Shown here: positions 1 to 7,900 of the stretch, piece after piece
Layout: each line of letters starts with the position of its first letter
Position numbering within the stretch: position 1 is the first letter of the stretch
The notes under the pieces: model-generated
What the model saw: the letters and a program-made list of their open reading frames with translations, nothing else
Told to the model about the DNA's origin: nothing
Database searches by the model: none
NCBI GenBank assembly: GCA_001898505.1
Contig: MKTZ01000027.1
Coordinates: 124,001-188,000, forward strand
From: Sphingobacteriales bacterium 50-39
GTDB taxonomy: Bacteria; Bacteroidota; Bacteroidia; Chitinophagales; Chitinophagaceae
Reading direction: 5' to 3'
DNA length: 64,000 bases
Position numbers and translations under genes: made by a program

Positions 1-2206
1 GATCGTATCGGATCACCAACTGCGGCACTCCCGTGACCGTCTCCAAATAAAGGTCTTTGGCGCCTTTTACGGTTTGAATGATGTGGCCCAGCTTTTCTTC
101 GTAGCGCGAGAGCGTATCCAGGTCATCTCCGAATATCTTGCAAACGACATCCTGCCGTGCGCCCGTCATCAGCTCGTTGAACCGCATCTGGACGGGAAAT
201 TGAAATCCGGTGGCGATGCCGGGCACTGCTTCGAGGGCAGCGCTCATTTTGTTGGCCAGCTCGGGAAAATTTTTGGCTTTCTTCCATTCCGCCTTGGGCC
301 GGAGTATGACCATCATATCAGCTGCCTCGAGCGGCATAGGATCGGTAGGGATCTCCCCGGACCCTATTTTGGTGACAACCTTTTCTACTTCCGGAAAGCT
401 GTCCAGCAGCACTCGCGCGGATTGTTGCGTGGTCTGTATCGTATTGGAGAGAGAAGAGCCTGTCAGCAGCCGTGTGTCCACCGCAAAGTCGCCTTCTTCC
501 AGCTGCGGGATAAACTCTCCGCCCAGGCGGGTCAGGAGAAAGATGGAGCAGCAGAATAGCAGGAAAGCCGTCGTAATAACCCATCGGGGAGTGCGAAGGA
601 CTTTCTTTAAAAAGGGCTGATAGATCCGGAGCAGCCATTCGATGAGGCGATCGGAAATGGTCTTCTTATGATCCAGCTTTTTGCTGAGGAAGAGGGCGCT
701 CATCATTGGGACATACGTCAATGAGAGAAGAAAAGCGCCGATGATGGCAAAGGAGACCGTTTCCGCCATAGGCCGGAACATTTTACCCTCGATGCCTTGC
801 AGTGATAGGATGGGTAGATAGACGATCAGGATGATGACCTGGCCGAAAACTGCGCTACTCATCATTTTCCTTGCCGAGACCTCTACCGTTTCGTTCATTT
901 CCCCCTGGTCGATGGTGGCCACCTGACCCAGGATGCGTCCATGCGAGAGCTTGTGGATCACAGCCTCTACGATGATGACGGCACCGTCCACCAGCAGGCC
1001 GAAATCGAGCGCGCCGAGACTCATCAGGTTGCCACTGACGCCAAAGATATTCATCATAATGATGGCGAAAAGCATGGAAAGGGGTATCACGGAGGCTACG
1101 AGCAGGCCCGCGCGAATATTGCCCAGGAATAGGACCAGCACCAGGATAACGATGAGAGCGCCTTCCAGCAGGTTATGTTCCACCGTGGAGATCGCATTGC
1201 CGACCATTTTGCTCCTGTCGAGGAAAGGTTCGATGACAATGCCTTCGGGCAGCGTCTTTTCGATGTCCCTGATCTTCTTCTTGATATTTGTGATGACCTT
1301 GCTGCTGTTCTCGCCCTTGAGCATCATGACGACCGCGCCGGATACTTCCCCGGCATCATTGAACAGCATGGCGCCATAGCGGATGGCGCTGCCCATGCGC
1401 ACGTCGGCCACATCCCTGACCAGGACGGGAGTGTGGATGCCAGTCTGTTTGACAACGATGTTGCCGATGTCATCCAGCGTGCCCGCCAGTCCTTCGGTGC
1501 GTATAAAGAGCACGTTGGGGCCTTTCTCGATATAGGCGCCGCCGGCATTCTGGTTGTTGGCCTGGAGGCATTTATAGACCTCTGCAATGGTGAGCTGGAA
1601 GCTTTTGAGGCGTTCAGGGTTGACCGCCACTTCATATTGCCGGACCTTGCCGCCGAAGCTGCTGACATCGGCAACGCCCTCCGTGCCGAGCAACTGCCGG
1701 CGAATGATCCAGTCCTGGATGTCCCGAAGCGCGTTGAGATCGTATTTGCCTTCGTAACCCGGTTTGGTATGGACGGCATATTGAAAGATCTCTCCCAGGC
1801 CGGTGGTCACCGGTCCCAACTGAGGATCGCCCATGCCCGCCGGTATTTGCTGCCGGACCTGGATCAGCCGCTCGCTGACCTGCTGGCGGGCCCAGTAGAC
1901 GTCGGTGGCATCGTTAAAGACAATAGTGACCAGGCTGAGACCGAAGCGGGAAAAGCTTCGCTGTTCGACAATGCCGGGGACATTTCGTGTGGCCTGTTCT
2001 ATGGGTACAGTAATGAACCGTTCGACGTCCGGGGCGCCGAGGCTGGGCGAGGGGGTGATAATGAGAACCTGGTTATTGGTAATGTCGGGTACGGCATCAA
2101 TCGGCAGCCGGGTAACCGAATACGATCCCCAGCCAATGAGCAAAAGAACGAAGATGCCGACAATGAGCTTGTTCCGTACGGAAAAGCTGATAATAGCATT
2201 CAGCAT
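1..2206 (-). CDS. Heavy-metal efflux RND transporter, CzcA/CusA family (3' end outside window)
   Basis: Inner-membrane proton-driven pump subunit of a tripartite RND system that exports metal ions such as Cu, Zn, Co or Cd; the ion cannot be told from the sequence. The frame is open from an ATG at 2206 to the window edge (735 codons of a family usually over 1000 residues). Visible hallmarks are the N-terminal membrane helix (RNKLIVGIFVLLLIGWGSYS), the porter segment with LPIDAVPDITNNQV, the TM4 motif ALDFGLLVDGAVIIVE typical of metal-exporting RND proteins, and the GGEFIPQLEEGDFAVDTRL and KIGSGEIPTDPMPLEAADM segments. The small secreted protein at 2324-2704 lies just upstream on the same strand. 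Adaptor and TolC partners are not in the window and may follow beyond position 1. Family is certain; substrate is not. Confidence 0.93.
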   Translation of the reverse strand, partial: MLNAIISFSVRNKLIVGIFVLLLIGWGSYSVTRLPIDAVPDITNNQVLIITPSPSLGAPDVERFITVPIEQATRNVPGIVEQRSFSRFGLSLVTIVFNDATDVYWARQQVSERLIQVRQQIPAGMGDPQLGPVTTGLGEIFQYAVHTKPGYEGKYDLNALRDIQDWIIRRQLLGTEGVADVSSFGGKVRQYEVAVNPERLKSFQLTIAEVYKCLQANNQNAGGAYIEKGPNVLFIRTEGLAGTLDDIGNIVVKQTGIHTPVLVRDVADVRMGSAIRYGAMLFNDAGEVSGAVVMMLKGENSSKVITNIKKKIRDIEKTLPEGIVIEPFLDRSKMVGNAISTVEHNLLEGALIVILVLVLFLGNIRAGLLVASVIPLSMLFAIIMMNIFGVSGNLMSLGALDFGLLVDGAVIIVEAVIHKLSHGRILGQVATIDQGEMNETVEVSARKMMSSAVFGQVIILIVYLPILSLQGIEGKMFRPMAETVSFAIIGAFLLSLTYVPMMSALFLSKKLDHKKTISDRLIEWLLRIYQPFLKKVLRTPRWVITTAFLLFCCSIFLLTRLGGEFIPQLEEGDFAVDTRLLTGSSLSNTIQTTQQSARVLLDSFPEVEKVVTKIGSGEIPTDPMPLEAADMMVILRPKAEWKKAKNFPELANKMSAALEAVPGIATGFQFPVQMRFNELMTGARQDVVCKIFGDDLDTLSRYEEKLGHIIQTVKGAKDLYLETVTGVPQLVIRYD

Positions 2207-2259
2207 ACACTGCGATATTATTTTGTGATCAAATCGCCCGAAGGGTAAAATGAGGAACC

Positions 2260-2278
2260 AGGCACGGGGGCCGTGCCT
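2260..2278. repeat. Inverted repeat between small secreted gene and CzcA
   Basis: AGGCACGG and CCGTGCCT form an 8-bp perfect stem with a 3-nt loop in the 117-bp gap between the 126-residue gene and czcA. No T-run follows on the minus strand, so it is more likely an mRNA-processing or attenuation hairpin than a full terminator. Confidence 0.5.
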
Positions 2279-2323
2279 TCAAAACCCTACTATGGGCTGG
2301 TAATTAGAAACGAGGGACAAGGA

Positions 2324-2704
2324 TCAGGCGCGGGGAGGTTGGAAGACCGTGTGGGGGAAAGCTGGAAATTCAAATTGCGTATCCCGGATAACATAATCCA
2401 GCGAGGACAATAAAGGGCTTTCTACTTTTATACCAATGGGCTGGGGGATATCATTTATAGCGGAGAAAAGAGCCGTGTTTTCCTGTGTCTTGAAGGGCAG
2501 TTTCATATCCTGGGCGTAGTCGGAGTCGAAAACTGTCTTGCCTGAATAGTGGAGCCGGAGGAATCCAAGCAGGGTTAGATGCGGATCTTCATGCTTATGC
2601 TTGATATAATGCGCGACAAGCATCGGCATTTTCAGCGCCTGATAAGCTTCCGTCGTACCGAAGAGGTAGAGGGACAAGAGGAATATGGCGACGACGCCTT
2701 TCAC
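2324..2704 (-). CDS. Small secreted hypothetical protein upstream of CzcA-type pump
   Basis: A 126-residue protein with an N-terminal hydrophobic signal segment (VVAIFLLSLYLFGTTEA). The mature part carries the sequence MLVAHYIKHKHEDPHLTLLG, rich in His and acidic residues. I recall similar small proteins next to CzcA/CusA genes in Bacteroidota, so a periplasmic accessory role in metal handling is plausible, but no function is proven. The start is a GTG at 2704: the frame has a stop a few codons upstream and no in-frame ATG before the signal peptide. A -7 element (TACCTTTG on the minus strand) ends only 4 nt before the GTG, which suggests a leaderless transcript. Confidence 0.75.
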   Translation of the reverse strand: MKGVVAIFLLSLYLFGTTEAYQALKMPMLVAHYIKHKHEDPHLTLLGFLRLHYSGKTVFDSDYAQDMKLPFKTQENTALFSAINDIPQPIGIKVESPLLSSLDYVIRDTQFEFPAFPHTVFQPPRA

Positions 2705-2708
2705 GGTG

Positions 2709-2716
2709 CAAAGGTA
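2709..2716 (-). promoter_or_regulatory. -7 element TACCTTTG, possibly leaderless promoter
   Basis: Minus strand reads TACCTTTG, a perfect match to the Bacteroidota TAnnTTTG consensus, 4 nt before the GTG at 2704. No -33 TTTG is seen at the expected spacing. Confidence 0.45.
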
Positions 2717-2925
2717 GGATAATTATCGGTCGTGCGGCGTAACGCTTTTATAAATTGTTCTGAATTCGAGACCCACCCATATTCCGCCTGAATAATAAAA
2801 AGAGAGGCCTCATGATTGCTTCGTGGAAATTCAAACCCGTCGGGCTCCCCCGATGATAACCCATTTTAAGATAAATGATCTTTATGCCTGTCTGTGTCTT
2901 GCTGCTGTCAGAACATGAAGATCAA

Positions 2926-4938
2926 TTAGGAGGCTGTAAGACTACGTGTGAGCTCCAAAGGATGATATTCCGGTCCGGCGGCGTCCGAAGGGGTTTTGGG
3001 CGATTCGACAAAATACATATCCACCTCCCCTATGTTCTTGGCAAAGATCTTGCCCCGGTAGGTACAATTATAGATATCCTTCACCCGCTCATAAGCAGCT
3101 GCCGAAATATTCACTTTCCCCGGCTCCCCATTGCTTTCCATCCTGCTGGCAATATTTACCGTGCTGCCCCAGATGTCATAGGCGTACTTTTTCCTGCCTA
3201 CGACGCCCGCTACCACAGGGCCGACGTTGATCCCGACCCTTAAGTCCCAGGGCGTCTGACCCAAGGCAATCTTCTTTTTATTACGATCGCGGATAAACTG
3301 CTGTATCTCCAGGCTGGCCTCTATCATTCTCGCCGGGTGAGAATCATCCGATGTAGGTATGCCTCCCGCGCACATATAGGAGTCTCCGATGGTCTTTATC
3401 TTTTCCAGCTGATATTTTTCAATGATCTCATCGAATGCATTGAAACACGCATTGAGCTCGGATACCACTTCCTGAGGTGTAAGCGTCTCTGCTATCATGG
3501 AGAAGCTCTTGAAGTCCGTAAACAACACGGATACGTTCTCATAGTATCTTGGCTCCGCCTTGCCGCTTGTCTGCAATTCTTTCGCCACTTCCACGGGCAG
3601 GATATTCAATAGCAGCCGCTCGATCTCTGCCTTCTGGCTGTCGAGCAGCCGATTTGTCCGGATCTTTGTCCGATAGTCGCGGTATATGATCAATACAATG
3701 ATGAATACCAGGATCAGTCCGGCAATCAATGCATTCCTGGTGACCCTTTGTCTTTTCAGAGTGAGGTCCTGCAGGGCCTTATCTTTGGTGAGCAGGTCGA
3801 TCTGCGATTGTTTTTTCTGAATGTCGAAATTGAACTGGAGACCCGACAGTTTCTTGTCCGTATCGATATTATATAAGCTGTCTTTCAGATCGGTGAGCTT
3901 TGACTGGTATCGATAGGCATTGACATAGTCGCCGCTGCGTGCATAGGAGAGGGCCAATCCGGCGCAGGCATTTTTCAGCTCATAGTTTACGGAACTTAGC
4001 TGCTCTGCAATGACAACGGCTTTCCGGTAATATTCAATGGCTTTTTGGAGGCCACCCTGCTCCAGATATGTATCAGCCATCCCGATAAGGGATTGCGCCA
4101 TGTACAATGTCGTATTTAATTTTCGGGCTATTTCAAAAGCCTGCTGATGATAGTGGATGGCGTTGGCATAGTCCTTTCTTATGGCATATACTTTACCGAT
4201 GTCGTTCAGGGGATAGGGCGTATAAGAGGAGTCTGAACCCCGAAGGGCTTCGAGGGACTTTTCAAAATAAGAAAGAGCCAAGCTGTCATTTCCCCTGGTC
4301 AGGTAAATCTCTCCTATGTTGACCTCGACGTTCCCGATGGCTTCCTTATTCCCGGCGGCCAGGCAGAATGGATAGGCGCGCTGGTAATATTCCAGGGCCT
4401 TATCCAGGGTTGAAGCCTTATTGGAATATACGGCGCCGATGTTCTGCAGCACTGTCGCTATCCGAATGGTATCGGCGGTTTCCTCCGCAATTTTCAGGGC
4501 CTTTAAATAGAGCTCCAGGGCCCTTGCATCGTCGGATTTATTGTAATAGGCCGCGCCCTCGTTGCTCAGGATATTGGCCATACCCACCTTGTCGCCAATG
4601 GCGGTGAACAAGGCCAGGGACTTTTCCCAGTTTTCAAGCGCCTCCAAGTATTTCCCGCCCTTGGAATAGGCGTTACCGATGTTCTTGAATGCATAGGCGC
4701 TGCCTTTCTGGTAGTGTAGTCTTTCCGAAAGCCCCCTGGCTGAATCTGCATAGTTAATGGCATGCAGGGGGTCTACGCTCAAATAAGCTCTGCTAAGCGC
4801 CAACAGGCTATTTACTTTTGCCGTATCGTCCTTTTCGGCGCCCAGCATATTTCGAATGCTGTCTATTTCCGAATGTTGGGCGATACCCTTTGTGGCGATC
4901 AGTAAACAGATAAGGAGGAGACCTTTATTTAATTTCAT
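2926..4938 (-). CDS. TPR-sensor class III adenylate cyclase
   Basis: A 670-residue predicted membrane-anchored adenylate cyclase that makes cAMP from ATP. Order: signal peptide (1-20), about seven TPR-like repeats (40-350), coiled coil, one membrane helix (403-420), linker (425-455) and the class III catalytic domain (465-645). Metal-binding Asp475 (VLFTDF) and Asp519 (KTIGDS) are present. The adenine-specificity pair of mammalian-type cyclases is kept: Lys515 in KIKTIGD and Asp588 in YDIWG. The transition-state residues Asn595 and Arg599 (TVNIASRM) are also present, so it should be active and ATP-specific. The TPR part would face the periplasm. Start at 4938 is chosen because its ATG overlaps the TGA of the giant gene upstream (ATGA) and gives a signal peptide. 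Translational coupling with that secreted protein suggests a functional link. Confidence 0.9.
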   Translation of the reverse strand: MKLNKGLLLICLLIATKGIAQHSEIDSIRNMLGAEKDDTAKVNSLLALSRAYLSVDPLHAINYADSARGLSERLHYQKGSAYAFKNIGNAYSKGGKYLEALENWEKSLALFTAIGDKVGMANILSNEGAAYYNKSDDARALELYLKALKIAEETADTIRIATVLQNIGAVYSNKASTLDKALEYYQRAYPFCLAAGNKEAIGNVEVNIGEIYLTRGNDSLALSYFEKSLEALRGSDSSYTPYPLNDIGKVYAIRKDYANAIHYHQQAFEIARKLNTTLYMAQSLIGMADTYLEQGGLQKAIEYYRKAVVIAEQLSSVNYELKNACAGLALSYARSGDYVNAYRYQSKLTDLKDSLYNIDTDKKLSGLQFNFDIQKKQSQIDLLTKDKALQDLTLKRQRVTRNALIAGLILVFIIVLIIYRDYRTKIRTNRLLDSQKAEIERLLLNILPVEVAKELQTSGKAEPRYYENVSVLFTDFKSFSMIAETLTPQEVVSELNACFNAFDEIIEKYQLEKIKTIGDSYMCAGGIPTSDDSHPARMIEASLEIQQFIRDRNKKKIALGQTPWDLRVGINVGPVVAGVVGRKKYAYDIWGSTVNIASRMESNGEPGKVNISAAAYERVKDIYNCTYRGKIFAKNIGEVDMYFVESPKTPSDAAGPEYHPLELTRSLTAS

Positions 4939-7900
4939 AGTTTTATCAATTGGAATACACTGAGTGTATTTCCCGTTCTGACTTTGATCCAATACAAACC
5001 GTTGTTCAGATTGCTGATATCGAGCTGGAGGTCGCTCATGCCAGTCCTTCTGACCGCGGCCGGATGACAAGCCCTTCCCTGCACATCGAGAATCATTAAG
5101 CCCTCTTCCGACACAGGCTGACCATCCACATGCACATTCACCGTATTGGTTGCCGGATTCGGATAGAGGAGCGTCTTCATATTTGTCGCAAGGCCGGCCT
5201 GTCCTGTCAAAGTATTGACGGTCGTAACAGACGAGGTGGTTTTCTTTGCCGGACAGCGTCCCGAGGTCGAGCTGGCCGTGCTGGCCACCGAGGACTTTTG
5301 ATTTCCGTTGAAGCTGATGACGGTCCATATCAGTTTGTTGCCGTCGAAGGGAATATCGAAATTACCTGTTCCGGGCAGGAACAGCACCGGAGGCGTGCCG
5401 AAAAATGCTGTTCCACTGAGGTTGTTGTTAACACCGATGGGTATATATACCGGGACGGAATTGCTGTTGGTATAGGTAAAGTGCGCCACGTATCGGAGCC
5501 CCGTCGGGCTGCCGATCAAGGTATCCACGCAATTCAGGCTGGGCTTGATATTCTTGGCTCCACTGCCGTCGGGGTCCACATACAGCGGACCCGGGACATA
5601 ACTAATAGTATAGTTATTCGGGATGGTCAGCTTTAACGCGCTGGGGATGATGGAATATACTCCCGCTGCTCCGGTATAGGAGGGGCTAAGGGTAAATACC
5701 GGTCCGGATACAATGGTGCTTTGGTCATTGTTTACAAATCCTGTATAAGTGGCGGTAAATACAGGCAAGGGGCTGCCCTGGATGATGAACTGGGTGTCTG
5801 CCTTGACAGTGAGTGGCAAGGGAGCAACGGATAATTTTCCAGTGATATACTTCAGCGTATAGCTGGTAGGTTGCTTCAGCTCGAGGCCCGAGGGGACGAC
5901 CTTATAGAGCCCGGCAGGCGTCGTGACTCCCTGTATCACCACTACGTTATTGCTATCGAGCAGTGTATAAGTGGGGGCGCCGGTGAATACCGAATCCGGT
6001 CGATCGCCATACTGGTAGCCTGAAATGACAGATGTGAGGGTGGGTGCTGTGCCGTAGTTTGTATGTACGCTGTCAGCCCGAACCGTCAGTGTGTCCGGAT
6101 GGATTGTCAATGTCCCGAGTCCGTAGGTAACGATGAAATTGCCGCTGATGAATGCCCCGGGGGCGATGGTCTGCACTCCTGCCGTAAACCCGGTGATCAG
6201 GTTCATCGGATAGAAGGTGTTGAGCGTCACCGATGACGAGGTAAGGTCCGATTGGTTGACGATGATAGCGACATTGCTATGGGTGGAGTCGCCGATGCTG
6301 GTGCTGTTGATGAGGGCGCTGCCGTTGATGAGGGCGTTGCCATTGATCAGCGCACTTCCGTTGATCAGGGCGCTGGCGTTGATGAGCGCACTGGCATTGA
6401 TCAGGGCATTCCCATTGATCAGGGCGCTAGCCGAAGCCAGGTTCGTAACAGCGGGATTAGTTTCATAGTTAATGAGGCAGGTAGGGGATACCAGCGTCAG
6501 CATGGTGGTGTCGGCGCCGGGTACGCCATTGATCAGTGCATTTCCATTGATCAGCGCGCTGCCCCTGCTGAGCGTTCCGACACTGGCCACGATCCCCACG
6601 TTATTCAAGCCTGCATTGATCAAGGCACTTCCGTTGATCAGCGCGCTGGCATCCATGAGCGCGAGGGTATTGGCCAGCTGGCTGGTGTAGGCAATTTGTA
6701 TCGAATCGAGGAAGTGGGGGCGATCTGCCGGCGCTATGAGGGAATCTTTATAAATGAACCGGTAGTTGAAACCTCCAATCTTATCTCCGTAGGTAAGGGT
6801 GGTATCGCGGGGAATAATGGTCAATGGCATCCGGTTGATCGTCAGGACGCCCTGGTTGAAAACGTAGTTAAACGTTTCGGTCAGGCCGATGTCGAAGGAA
6901 TCTTTCGGATTGAGCGTGCGCATCGATGGTTTGATCACATACAATCCAACATTGCTCATGTTGACAGCGGGTGTGGAATAGAAAATGCTATCGAGACCCA
7001 ACTGGTGCAGGGTATAGGTGGTTTGCTGGATGGGTACGCTGTCAATCAGGATCTGCGCGGTGAAGACAGGGAGCTGTTCGCCGTAATTTTTCGATTTATT
7101 ATCGGCGGTGATGGTGACGATCTTCTTTACACGGGAGAAGAAGGTCAATGTATCCGAATAGCCGCCATCGCCGGCGCTGTTGCTGATGGGGGCAGTATAT
7201 ACCTGTATGGCGGGATTACCCGTGAAGGTGGGGACGGAAGCCGTCGCCTGGGTGCTGCTTACGACCGTTGTTGGAAGAGGCGTACCCCGCATGGTAACAA
7301 CCGAGGTAGAGTCGAGGTAATTGCCGTTGACCGTTACCGTAAAGGGTGCGGCGCCCGGTACCGTGGTGGTATCGGGCAATCCCAGACTGTTGATCACCGG
7401 CGTGGGCGTTGCGAAAGAGCGCATGGCTGCGGCGGGTTGTATGAACCCATAGCCCGTAGCATAGTCGAAGCCCGGGGTATTCATGTCGAGGGCTGTACTC
7501 CGCATGAGGTACCGGAGACTGTCCGGTGAAAGGGTCTGCCCGGTGAATTTTTTCTTTCCTTCCAGCAGCAAAGCCGCCACGCCGGCTGCGTGGGGAGCAG
7601 CTGCCGAGGTCCCGAAGAAATTCGGGAAGGCATCTCCGTCGATGTTGGCGCCGCCCAGGTTCACCGTGGTATTGACTCCGTTGGGTGCGGTAAAGTCGGG
7701 TTTCTGTCTGACGATGCCGTTTACAGGTGTGCCGCCCCAGGAGGAGAAGGATGCGATAGTGGGCGGATTGACGCCATATGCCGGAGTATTCTTATACAAT
7801 ACTGCTCCGACCGTCATGGCTCCTGCCGCATTGGCCTGGCCTATGATGGTAGAGTTTCCGGAATTATACTGGCTGACAACGCCGTTGCCCCGGAAGAAAA

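Noticed and set aside
1175-2248. A 357-codon open frame on the plus strand
   Set aside because: It lies entirely antisense to the CzcA-type pump, has no recognisable domain, and its long open length follows from the codon bias of the real gene.
6303-6647. Short regular repeats considered as a CRISPR array
   Set aside because: Units are contiguous 18-bp coding repeats in frame with a protein; there are no spacers or cas genes.
6252-7529. A 425-codon open frame on the plus strand antisense to the MBG protein
   Set aside because: Its repeats are the reverse reading of the ALIN repeat units; no start context or homology supports it.
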